Of a stretch of DNA of 64,000 nt, positions 46,688 through 58,629 are shown piece after piece. Each line of letters starts with the position of its first letter. Within the stretch, counting starts at the first letter, position 1. The translations under genes and the position numbers were made by a program. A model generated the notes under the pieces. That model was given only the letters and a program-made list of their open reading frames with translations. It was not told where the DNA came from and made no database searches. The DNA is taken from positions 2,976,001 through 3,040,000 of the forward strand of contig JABRWF010000006.1 of NCBI GenBank assembly GCA_018343915.1, written 5' to 3'. The DNA is from Agroathelia rolfsii (lineage: Eukaryota > Basidiomycota > Agaricomycetes > Amylocorticiales > Amylocorticiaceae).

Positions 46688-49600
46688 ATGCAAGCAGCAA
46701 ACAATACTCAAACGATCTCCTTGCACATTCAAGGAAAGTGTATAACGGCAATTTTCTTCTATCATCCCAACCTAAAAGAATCCGCATAGACATATCATGT
46801 GTAGGATTGCCCCGAGTGGGACTTCGCATGGGAGCATTCTATGTTATGGCAACTATCGCTGGTGTCAATCGGCGAACGGACGTTGCCCAACGTTCAACGG
46901 ACCCTTCATGGGCCACTGTTTTGTCCTTGTAAGTCTTATCTTACAGCACTACATTTTTTTTCTTAGCATTTCGCGTTAGCGACAACATACAAACCCCTGG
47001 AAGTATTGCGATAAATATAATGGCGCAGCGTAGCACCGGGAAGGATTCATTTGTGTGCGAGCTGCGTTCACCGGTCGACATCGCCTCAGATATCCAGGAA
47101 AACAAAAGTGACATATATTTGTATATTTGATCCTTGATGTCGATGCACTGACAATTCTGATACAGAGTTCACTGAGCCTCTTATCGGAAAGAAGAAACAG
47201 AGCAGCGGTACCATCACCTTTACACTACAAATCGATCGGCCCGAATACCTCAATACGCCAGAGTTGCAACACCCGCTTAGCTCTCAGGCCGAGGAAAATA
47301 CACACAAACTGGAGACGACATCGGAACAACTACAAAAAGCCGGAGGATTGATATCGGGTGCAGGGGACGCTGCGAAGGAGATTGCGAGTATATACGAAGC
47401 TTGGAAGCCGTTGTTGGTCAAAATCGAAATTGTGGTTCAAATTGCAAGCAAGATCGCAGAGGTACGGCTTTATATATATATATATAATGACGGATGTGTC
47501 GCTTACTGAAGATTCTGTGGCCAGCTTCATCCGTATGGCCAAATGGTTTGGTCAATCATTTCGCCTGCTCTCGAGGTATGCACTGAGATTTTAATGATTC
47601 GATGCTAGCTAATGGCGAGTATCAGGCTGTCTCGACACAGATCAAGAGAGACCAAAAGATTTTGGATCTCATGGACGCCATGAATGACATATACGACTTT
47701 GTCGCGTTGAAGAGCGGGTTACAGCCTGAGAACATAAGTAAATCGCGTCAGGAGGTTGTGAAGCTGATGCTTCAGCAGACGTATGACTGTGGATGGTTTA
47801 TTAGCGATTACGTATCTCGCGGCTTTTGTAAGCTTGGGTTACACACAAAAAAAAACTTCTTTCACTGATGAGCAAAAAAAGTTGGGCGTGGTGTCAAGGC
47901 TGTTACAAGTGGTCACGACACGATTGTGAAGAAATACATCAAATCTTTCGGTACACTGAAGACGAAATACCAAGAGGACGCTTCGTTCGACGTGGAGGTC
48001 ACAATTTATCGAACTCTTGCTATCGCACAACAAACTCGTAAGAGGCTCACTTGATTGTTATGATCCATGATACTGAGGAATAATGCTTTAAAGTCGACCA
48101 CCAAGTACTCAACGACATGGCCTTTGCAAAGGGACAGGAAATTGCCAAGGAGTGCTTACCAGGAACACGGGAGGGCGTGATAGCGGACATTGTCGAATGG
48201 ATCCATCGGTCTCCCGCGACTGCAACTGCCGACGATGAGCAGCTTGTCTACTGGCTGCACGGAGTTGCTGGTTGCGGCAAGTCAGCCATCGCATCTACAA
48301 TTGCTCGAAGGTTCAAAAACCTTGGTCGTTGTGTTCAGTTCTTCTTTGATGCATCTAAACAGGCAGAGTTCGAACCAGGGAAGATGTTTAGCACACTTTC
48401 TCTGAACCTTGCGGATCTAGATCCCAAGTGGAAGGAATCTCTGGTCAATATCGCAAGCAAATCGAGGGAGCTACGAAATATAACAAACGTTAAAGAACAG
48501 TTCGAGAACTTCATTATAGGACCGGCGGCAGAGTTCGAACCCATGGGACCTATCGTGATTGTCATTGACGGATTGGACGAGAGTGGCTCTAGGAACCAGC
48601 GAGCACAACTCCTACAAGTGCTTGGTAGCCTTGATAGCCTCAAGAGCCACGGCCGTTTTCGATTCCTCATTACATCCCGTTTTGAAGAGGATATCCAATG
48701 GGCTTTTCACTCCAAGCCTTGGGTTTTATCCGGAAGCCTTACTGGTGTTGACGAAGCATCAACCGCCCATGACATCAGGCGCTACGTCGAATTGGAGCTA
48801 TCTGATGATCAGATTCAGATACAGGATTGGCCTAAGGAGCAATGCGTAGATCTCATCGTCGAACGAGCGGAACATTTATTCCAGTGGGCCTTTGTCGCAT
48901 GTAATTTCGTGAAAGGGACGGGAGAGGCAGGAGTCAATCCAGCACGACGCTATACCTACCTTCGCGATCACCAAACCGATGTCGATACAGAAAAACTCGA
49001 TTGGCTCTACAGGACAGTCCTCTCTAGTCTATATGGAGCAGGCGAAAACGATAAGGTTAAGCTGTTCAGAACGATAATCGGCAGGGTGCTGTCTGCACGT
49101 GAACCACTCTCTCTGGGAGCACTTACAGAGCTGCGTTTTGACGAAATAGAAAAATACGATATCAGGCTCATCTTGAGCTCCCTTGGCTCATTATTAAAGG
49201 GGGTTAATAGCCAGGACCAGCCCATCCAACCTCTCCACGCATCGTTTATTGATTTTATGCTGGACCCTGCGAGGAGTGGCGAATTCCACGTTAGGATGGG
49301 TTCAGAGGACGAGGCGTTTGCAATATCATCATTACGAGTTATGAACGGGCAACTGAAGTTTAACATCTGCAATCTTAAATCATCGTATATTCGAAATAGC
49401 GATATTCCAGATCTGCAAGTTCGTGTTAAGAAGAATATTCCGGAATACTTATCGTATGCATGTCGACACTTTACGGATCATCTAAAGGCTTTGAAAGATA
49501 ATTCGACCTTACGAGCACTAGTTGAGGTGTTTTTATACGATAAACTTCTCTTCTGGCTAGAGGCCCTGAGCCTGTTAGGTGATACATATCCGGCGCAGAC

Positions 49601-52187
49601 TCAACTATCTTTACTTCAAGCATGGATTAAGGTAAGTTAATTTTGGAACTTTATATAGCAATGTACTTAGGACTATTACAGGAGCACGCGGATAGTAAGG
49701 AGCTAAGAGCATTTGCCGGCGACGCTGAGAGATTCGTGCGAGCATATAGCGGGATGATGGGGACGAGTACACCACACATATACTTGTCATCGCTAGCGTA
49801 CATCCCATCAAGCTCTCCGCTGCATAAACAATATCTAAACCAGTTTCCGGGGAGTATCAAAGTTGCGCCAGGTATCGGTTCTCCAGTGAACTGGACGCCA
49901 ATGCTACTAGAGATCAAGACACCAAGTAGTATCTACTCAGCCCAATACTCGCCGGATGACCGGTATATCGCTTCCGGGGACGGTGACGGCAGCATTCACA
50001 TTTGGAACGCACATACAGGACAGCTCATCGCTGGTCCATTCAAAGGCCACACTAGGGGAGTCTTGTCAGTAGGCTTCTCGCCAGATGGCAAACATATCGT
50101 CTCTGGATCTTATGACTGTACCATTCGAGTATGGGACGTATATACAGCACAACTTGCCTTCGGTCCATTCCAAGGTCACACTAGCGGGGTTGAATCGGTT
50201 GTATTTTCGCTTGATGGCGAATACATTGCCTCCGGTTCTAGCGATAGCAGCGTTCGAGTATGGAATATATACACAGGAGATCAAAGCATTGGGCCGCTTA
50301 ACGGTCACACTGGCGCAGTCTCGTCGGTAGCGTTCTCCCTAGACGGCAAGTCTATTGTCTCTGGCTCGGATGACGCGACTATTCGAGTATGGGATCTACG
50401 CACCGGCCAACTCGCCGCTGGTCCATTTACAAGCCACTCTGGTGGAATCAACTCTGTGGCATTCTCTCCCGATGGCAAGCACATTGTCTCCGGCTCCGAC
50501 GATAACAGCGTTCGAGTATGGGAGGTACAAACAGGAAAACTCCGCATTGGTCCGCTCGAAGGCCATAGTCAACGGGTTCGGTCAGCGAAATTCTCGCCTG
50601 ATGGAAAGTACATTGTCTCCGGCTCTGACGACAGGACTATTCGACTATGGGACGCACGCACGGGACAGCTCGTTGCCGGCCCGTTTCAAGGTCACCATAG
50701 TATCATCTACTCGGTGGGATTGTCGACCAATGGCATGTACATTTTCTCCGGCTCTTCAGACGCAACTATTCGAGTATGGGACGCCCACATAGGGCAGACT
50801 ACCGCTCATGCATTTCAAGGTCACACTGGAAAGGTCTACTCGACGGGATTCTCGCCGGATGGCAAGTTCATTGTTTCTGGCTCTGAAGACAAGACAATTC
50901 GGGTGTGGGATGCACGGACTGGACAGCTCGTCGCTGGTCCGCTTGAAGGCCACGCTGATACAGTCACGTCGGTAGGGTTCTCGCCGGATGGTAAATACGT
51001 TGTCTCCGGATCTGATGACTACACCATTCGAGTATGGGACGTATCCACAAGACGACTCGTCTTTGGTCCGTTTAAAGGTCACACTGATGGAATCAAGTCA
51101 GTTGGATTCTCGCCTGATGGCAAGTACATTGCCTCCGGCTCTTATGATTTTAGCATTCGGATTTGGGATGTACGCACAGGACAGCCTAGCGTCGGTCCGC
51201 TCAAAGGTCACACTAGTACGGTCTGGTCTGTGGAGTTCTCGCCGGATGGAGAGTACATTGTCTCCGGCTCTTCTGACGCGACGATTCGAGTGTGGAGCGT
51301 ACACACTGGACAGCTTGTCAGTAATCCATTGAAAGGTCATACTGGTCCTTTCTACTCGGTAGGGTTCTCGCCAGACGGCAAATACATTGTCTCCGGGTCT
51401 TTAGACTGCACCATTCGAGTATGGGACGTATCCACAGGGCAGCTCGTCACTAATCCATTTAAAGGTCACACTGGTTGGGTTACGTCGGCAAAATTCTCGC
51501 CTAATGGTAAATACATTGTCTCCGGCTCTAGCGACTGCACGATTCGCATATGGGATGCATCCACAGGACAGCTTGTCGCTAATCCATTCAAGGATCACAA
51601 TGACACCGTCCGATCTGTGGCATTCTCGCCGGATGGTCAGTACATTGCCTCTGGCTCGTATGACAGCACTGTTCGAGTATGGCATGCGTCGTTTCACTCT
51701 ACTCATCACTCTCAAGTCACTTCGTTGGTGCCGCAGTCTTTATCAGTTAATCAACCTCACAAGCCTCCTTCTCGTCACGTCACCAGAAATAAGAGTACTA
51801 CATCCCTGATAAATACCTGTATGTCTTATTTCATTTCTTCACAACATTGTCCTTATATTTGTCTTTTAGCAGATCAAAAAACAATAAACGCCAGCCGACC
51901 TTTACTTGGTATGTATTTTGCTTGTTTAAAAACGATTTCTTGTTGTTTAATTGTAAGCTATAGATTCAGTATGTTACACTGATTATTCTTCTCAAATGGA
52001 TGATGATGGATGGATGTGCGGACCATCGGGCGAGCTCCTCTTCTGGGTTCCGCCTGTGTATCGCCTAAATCTCTGTAGACCCAGTAACGTTTTTATCATT
52101 GGAAAAGACCCACTGAAACTGGATTTGGACCAATTCAAGCATGGCAAAGAATGGGAAAAGTGCTATATAGGACAAGGAGATGCTTGA
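46688..52187 (+). CDS. C2-helical-NACHT-WD40 STAND receptor, apparently intact copy iii
   Basis: A fungal NLR-like sensor of about 1,650 residues. Exons: 46688-46733 (or -46739), 46790-46928, 46980-~47120, 47166-47461, 47525-47575, 47626-47827, 47882-48037, 48094-49631, 49682-51818, 51873-51908, 51964-52187. Order: C2 (ISCVGLPRVGLR ... STDPSW), helical domain (EIASIYEAWKPLLVKIEIVV; Goodbye-like), NACHT with Walker A GVAGCGKSAI and Walker B IVIVIDGLDESG, and a winged-helix-like linker. Fourteen WD40 repeats of 43 residues follow (two seven-blade propellers), then the C-terminal signature DDDGWMCGPSGELLFWVPP. Acidic calcium ligands are not visible in the C2. The first donor is non-canonical (GA) unless a GT 6 nt downstream is used. 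Such STAND proteins act in non-self recognition and regulated cell death; ligand and partner are unknown. Confidence 0.9.
49920..51700 (+). repeat. Fourteen tandem 129-bp WD40 units
   Basis: Near-identical 129-bp units inside the receptor, consensus GHTxxVxSVxFSPDGKYIVSG followed by SDDxTIRVWDxxTGQL. Nearly all differences fall at the same few positions of each unit, notably the two residues after GHT. The pattern is that of a repeat array shuffled by recombination. Confidence 0.9.
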
Positions 52188-52790
52188 TGTCCTCACAAGC
52201 TTGATGATATGGTGATGGCTACCAGGTTTGCTTACTATCGCGGCGGGATAAAACACAAAGAAATTAGGTAGAATAGCAAGGGTCTTGTCCTTTGTATGAC
52301 AATCGTAGATTTATAACCAATGTGTTTCTTTACAACTTTAGTCTGCCTAGAGTTATATCGAATACGTGTAATATGTGAATCAATGATGTTCTGTGTCCAA
52401 TTTCCTTTACTTCCGTTTCCCCCCTCCTAAAGGAGTTTCGTCGCCGTCATTCGTGATTATAGACCACGGCAAGATGTGCCATTACCATGCATACACATTC
52501 CGAGCAGTGCGGCAAGTGGAGGGTATAAACATTGAAAGTTGAAATAAAGCGACAAGAGGTAAACCCATGGCCGACACCATTTCCGATAAGGGCATAAAAA
52601 AACACTGTATCTCACCAGTAAAAACGTGGGCTTGATACATAGGTTTGCAACAAAGAAGAAAAAAAAGGCAGAACCTTAAAGGCAACAAAGAGTCCAGACC
52701 AAAAAAATAATGTAGTAGCCGACAAAGAAAAATCGAGAAAGGAGTGCAAGGATATCATTATGGAACTCTACATCTTATAAGACAAGATAC
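52188..52790. other. 3' flank of the intact receptor
   Basis: No gene seen. Confidence 0.45.
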
Positions 52791-53790
52791 GCGATGACTG
52801 CAGCATAAATGAGCGAGAGGTAAAATGGAGTAAGAGGAGAGTTATGGAGATGCCGACGAAGACAATGGAATAGATGGTCAGTCGATGAATATAATACTGC
52901 ATGGATGGTAACGGGTAGTGGTAATAGTTATCAAGGCAGTATCAGGTTCATGATAAACAAGAACCTGTTATTCTCCTCCTTTTGTCTGATCATATCATTA
53001 GTAGGCTGCGCAACATATGATAGCACCGTATAGCAAGGAAAAGATGCGGGAAAGCGATCATCTCCGCGTCCTCCCCTGTATCACCTTCTGGATCGGGTTC
53101 TGCGACGGCCGCAATCTAGTCGGTCAAAGAGTACAAACGGCTTTTCAACCTTGCTGCCCTCGCTGTCGGTCGTATCCCGCAGCTTCATTGTTTCCTAGAC
53201 CAATACCAGTGATGGGCTTGATTTTGGCGTTGTCTGTATTTGTGGAGCCAGGAGAGTCAGCCGAGGATGCTGAAGACAGCAAAGGGATATTGGCGGGAGG
53301 TCGAGGTGCAGTTATAAAGCTTTTGTCGTACAGCAATCCGGCGACGTTGCAATGACCTACCTGGCTTGAAAGCACCGAGGCTTAAAAGATCGCAAAACAA
53401 CGATTAGTTCCTTTTCCTTATCTTGAATAGGAATATGAATTTGAGCACTCACTATTTCGGTTACACACCAAAAAAATGCATTTCGCCATCCGCATTCTCT
53501 GTCCGCCGATAATACACACTTCCCAGATAGCTCAATGACTTACCCGGCATATCTGCGCGTCTTTCCAACCCACACGTATGATCCAGGTTCGCTAATAAGA
53601 TTCACTCACCCATCCGCGTCCCCGAAGGCATATCGGCGCCGCATAATCGCGGGATTAACATCACAAGTGACAAAGTGAGATCGTCCAGAGAGTCGTTATC
53701 CAACAACTCGTGCTTGACATTAGGCAATCAACAGAGGTAGACGCTATCGAGGCAGGGAAGCCGGCAAGAAGAGACATTTGCAACGATAAG
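52791..53790 (-). pseudogene. ric8 relic 3
   Basis: LSSQVGHCNVAGLLYDKSFITAP (53,290-53,370) matches the ric8 C-terminal region, and 53,500-53,700 matches the middle exon (59.09-59.29 kb). 53,740-53,790 matches the 59.7 kb segment, and loose similarity continues into the ric8 3' flank to about 52,790. Frames are broken throughout. Confidence 0.72.
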
Positions 53791-54220
53791 GATAGCAGAC
53801 GATGGGGTGAGTAATAGCAGTCCAAGCCATACATTGTAAAAAATCACTCACTCGGCAACTAGGAGATCCGCCCACGATGGTGTCCTCTTGACTGTCAGCT
53901 GTCAGCAGTCGAGTGTCACCGCGCTTCACACTCGCCGTCTCGTTTCTTTTTGTGCAGCCCTCGCCGATACTTTTGCTCTCATTTGTAATCCTGGATTCTA
54001 CGATTTTCACTCGTGCATCCTAACCCTATCCAGTCTTATATTATATTAGCCACTTATAGATAAAACAAAATACCGCTCGATCAATAGGAGACCGCCGGGT
54101 GTCGGGCCGCACGTGATCATGATTGTAAGTGACGCACCGTTACAGACACATCTCTGACGTGACAAGCGTATGCCACTAATATAAGCCTGACATCAACCAC
54201 AAATTAGCTCCTTCAACGCA
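53791..54220. promoter_or_regulatory. Upstream region of NTPase copy B
   Basis: 54,110-54,185 is similar to the promoter side of NTPase copy A (shared GTGATCA, ATCTCTGACGTGACAAGCGTA-type words), so the promoter was duplicated with the gene. Confidence 0.5.
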
Positions 54221-57200
54221 ATGCCAAATGAAAAGCGCGAGATATCATACGACTCCTCGACTGACGAAAGACATAGCCCTTTTCCCCTCAAGCGTCCGAG
54301 ACAAGACATGTCCGAGTCTGAGTTCGAGTCCGAGTTGGATGGCACACTGGAAGCACAATTCCTGAAGCGTTTGCATACGACACTAACAGAGGAGGAATCA
54401 CTACAGCAATTACATTCCCACAAGAGGCTTCTTCCCACCGCTCTGTCTTTCTGCATCCAATACACACTCCAGGTTTTGATGGATTCCAACTTCCAACATC
54501 TACTTACGGATCACCAGTTGGAATATTTGAAGGCGATCCAAACCGATGACTTGCTTGCACATGTAAAAGGCTTGTCTGAGAAAGAGCTTACTAACCTGAA
54601 AGATATCTATATTGGCTTCCTGGAAACTAAATCCAACTTTGACTTGGGATTTCTGTTTCGATTGCGTAAATATGTTCATTTTTGTGGCGTTCAAATATTT
54701 AAAATAATTCTAGCATTACTTGAAGAAAACAGTCAGCCGAACCTGCATAATACAACTATTCCTAAATCACTTTCTACTGACGGTATGTGCCTGGCCCTTC
54801 CGATGATGGTATTCTCACGCCTCCTTAGCGACCGTGAAGTCTTGGAATGGGGACTACACCGGCAAGGCTCACGAGTCACTCTGGTTCCATATTGAAACCC
54901 TATGCGAGGAGTTCACGAACGACAGGGTCCAATACTACGCCAAGTATTGCTCCATCGTTCAGTCATCTGGAATGGGAAAATCGAGGCTGGTCGATGAAAT
55001 AAGCAAGACCCATTTTACGATTCCATTTTGCCTACGCCGTGATCCATCAGATGTGCTATTGAGCGGACTCGATACCGGATGATGCCATTAACCAGAATAC
55101 TCTTTGAAGGATTTCCTCCAGCAGACGTTTATGTTCGAAACTATCTTACGCAGGCGAGGGAAGAAACGGAGGCTAGTGAAATCGCTCAAGCATTCTTGAC
55201 ATCACTCTTTATGGAAGCAACAAAATGGATCGATGACAACTTTCCATCAAAAGAGGTTTCCATCAGGGAGGTTGCGTCTATTTTTCGGGATTATATGAAC
55301 AGAGACCAGAAGTTCGAGAAACCTGGCGAACATCGAGAGAATTTCTTTCGTAATGTGATCGATTTCGCTCAGAAACTGCGTCCGACAGAAGGCCGTGGGC
55401 GTCATGATGACCCACGAGACGAGAAATCGGGCCTTGTCACTCCTGAGTTGAAATCTATGCAGGTGTATGCACCAGGCTCACTCGACCGCATTATCACTTG
55501 GAAACATCCTAGTGAGCCTTGTCGCTTTCTCTTCTATGACCTCGAAATGAACATGGCAAAAAAGCGGATTCCAGACATACATCGAATGTCACCGTTGTTA
55601 ACGCTGCTAAATTGCTGCAGAATGCTCTCCTGAAATTTGAACAGGACAAATGGAAGTCATCTTCGCCAATCATTATTCTATCTTTCGACGAAGCGCATAC
55701 TCTGGGCACGATCGTAGAAGCGACCGAAGTTTCCACCTCTTCGCCCACTTATTTCTCCTGCTTGCGACGTGTCCTGCGGAAAATACGGGATCAGGCTATT
55801 TTTTCCCTCTTCTTATCAACCACGGGTCAAATCTTTCAATTCACGCCTCCGAGAGGTCTCGACTCTTCTGCACGCGTTACAACGTACAGCGGGCTTTCAG
55901 TGATGCCACCATACACTGATCTCGGGTACGACATGCTGGCGGAACACGCCGTTGAAGATCAAACAACGATTGATGACGTGACGCGAATTGACTACTTGGT
56001 TAGACTAGGCCGACCGTTGTGTGTAAACTCTCCATGTTCTTATGTCTATAAACTCAAAGTTCTGGCTCACTAGGTTTGCGACGCGGTATATATTTGGAGT
56101 CGACGAGTTGAAAAAACAAATCATTACCTTTGCCGCTCAAAAGCTCACGAAGATGGACGACTTGCGTGCCATTGAACAGAACAACATTCAGCACGAGGAG
56201 GCACTATTAGCTTGCCTTATGTGTCGCTTGGGTCTTGACTTCAACCGCTGGTCACACGAAGGCAGGAATCGAGAGATGCGCCACGTCGAAGACCACATGC
56301 GTGTATGCTTGAAAGCTGAGCCTTCATTTGATGGTGTTCATACCATCTCGCCTTCGGAGCCGATTCTAGCTGAAGGAGCAAGATTGGTAATGAAGACAGT
56401 CCCTTTCAATGCTGCGTCGATTCTTGCAAACGAATACCGCCGCCCTGAAGTCGAACGCAGCCCACGGGGTGAAGCAATTGCTAAGCTGCTTATGACGCTT
56501 GCCACTGATATGGTGGCCGAAGCGGGCAAACCTAGAGCTTGGTCCGTTCCTGAGTTCCTGCAGAAACTCTGTGGCCCGCCATCATCCGAAGGCGTATTTG
56601 TTTGTAATGTCCTTGAAGCCTTGCCGTCTTGCGTCCATCCTAAGAGCGGGATCACCCTGGAAACACGCCTTGCAGACGCTTTCAAAGACTCGAAGATGAA
56701 CATGAATCATTTTGTGAAAGCTGGAGATTCGGATGTCCTCAACCGGAACTTTATGTGGGAACGTATACCTCGCTGTGCTGGGGTTGAGTGCCCACCGAAT
56801 CATCCGGCGATAGATCTCGTGATCCCAATCACGTACTACGGTGAGGCTCTAGGACGCTATAACGTGACGTTCATACTGATCCAGGTCAAAAACAACATAA
56901 AATATGGCTCAAAAGTTGATACCCTCCTATTCGATGCTATGGATCCTTACATACAGGATTTTTTTTTCTACGGGTGACAAAGACTACTCGATAGGATGCA
57001 TACCAATTATTCGAATCGTCATCGCACTGGCTTCTAATCAGCCAACCGTGGTCAACCTTTGCAGCCAGACTCCGAAAAGGAAAACCAGACAGAATGAAGA
57101 GTCTGGTTATACTGCGTACGACTTCTGGTTCTCAGGTCTTAACCATCACGTCTGGGGCCCGATAAAGGAAGAAGAAGAGGCCTCTTGGAAAAGACTTTTG

Positions 57201-57380
57201 GATGCCTCTGGACGGTCTATTCCTAAAGTGTTTAAAACGAAGAACTCGGCCGCAGAAGAACTCCGACGATTCCAGGCCCCCTCTATGTTTAACGACAGAC
57301 GCCATTCGTCTCAGTTCATTAAGAAGAACGATAAGCTAAGTCCGAACATGGAGATCAGAGGATCTAATAATTGCCAATAA
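54221..57380 (+). pseudogene. Crinkler-like P-loop NTPase with C-terminal candidate nuclease, copy B (nearly intact)
   Basis: It starts MPNEKREISYDSS. Exons: 54221-54781, 54828-55050, 55110-55511, 55565-56018, 56074-57380. Walker A is in SSGMGKSRLVDE, Walker B in IIILSFDEAHTL; then LVRLGRPL joins FATRYIFGVDELK. The C-terminal part has PPNHPAIDLVIP and FILIQVKNN, a spacing that could be the D ... QxK core of a PD-(D/E)XK nuclease. Two lesions: the donor of the intron at 55,051-55,109 is AT where copy A has canonical GT, and a run of nine T at 56,959-56,967 shifts frame by one, after which GDKDYSIGCIPIIRIV continues to 57,380. Otherwise open. It may be a very young pseudogene, or the T-run may be an assembly error. 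Function inferred only from Crinkler-type NTPase-nuclease families. Confidence 0.7.
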
Positions 57381-58629
57381 AGGTATCTGGTATCTGGGCA
57401 TCGTTTCCTGCCGGTCCACGTTGTGATCAGCATAAGGTACTCCCCGTACGATTTTTGTTGTCGGATATGGCTCGGGATAGAGATGCCAGGAATAGGATAG
57501 TCAGTTTTCATGTTGGTGCTTAGCGCCATTTGACTGTATTTGTTATTCTTTTTCTTTCCAATTTATTGTTATTATACTTTTTATGAATCCAGGATGTTAG
57601 GATGTACCAGTAGTATTGAAAATTGTCCTGGGGACCAGAGTGCATATAATCTAAGCAGTGGATGGTTAGTAGAAAACCAGACGGAGATAACAATATGTTA
57701 AAATGCCTATATATGATACATACTGACTCAGAAAAATCGTGAAGTGGGCTACAACCAATGTGCCGTGCGTTTGATGAATGTAGCGGGGGGGGGTTCAGTA
57801 TATATATGCTGTTTCGTCATCGTTATTGCTATTAGCGGTTGGAACCACTAGCTTATACTAACCATGAGCAGAGATCAAAGCAGAACTATAATACTGTTCA
57901 AAGAAAACTCGGCTGGATTGGGATTTTACCCCTGCTGAATGTGGGCACGCGATCAATAACCACGAGCCGAGCCTCTTCAGATACTTCAGCTTCAGCCGGG
58001 TGGGTCGCTGATCTGCACCGACTCGAAATATTCATCAGATACACCGTAGAGCGGCGACTTGCATTCACCTTTATCGTACGTCTTAGGCTACTAGCTCAAC
58101 CGATTCTGCCTACACACTGACATACCCTTCTCTGCGTAAATTACGATCTCATTTGAATCCAAGAAGTAGAGGGTGTTTTGATGCTAGCCAGTAATGGACT
58201 GAGCCATAACACACAGGATGGAGAAGCATCGTAGTGTAGTGTCAGATTGTAGGATGATCGTTTACGCTGAAATCATAAGGATGCAAATGTAACTGGAGGG
58301 AAAGTGTTGGCAATTGCGACGACCGAGGTGTTGCGTTTGCGCAAGAGAGGCCGCTGTACGATTACTGGAGTATATATAGAGAAGAGGAGATAGAAGCAAG
58401 AGGATAGACGGGGGTAATGATGAAGAAGGCGAGAACTACATGATCAATGGGTGGATATGGTATGGCATGCATGATAACGAGTGATAGTAGTAGGTAGTAA
58501 GGCGGTGTGATAGGTGCATGACAAATAAAAATGTATTATAACCTTTCTTTTGGGCAATCGTATTGTCCGTATGTTGCGTCAAAATACGAGGGATGGCGTA
58601 TAGCAAAGCCGACTCCAGTCGAAAAGCAA
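57381..58629. other. Convergent intergenic region
   Basis: Between NTPase copy B and ric8. It has a G9-type run near 57,784; no gene recognised. Confidence 0.5.

Noticed and set aside
49920..51700. Regular 129-bp array considered as a satellite or CRISPR
   Set aside because: Units are in frame and encode WD40 blades; there are no spacers.
54782..54827. Frame change in NTPase copy B taken first as a frameshift
   Set aside because: A 46-nt GTATGT...TTAG intron restores the frame.
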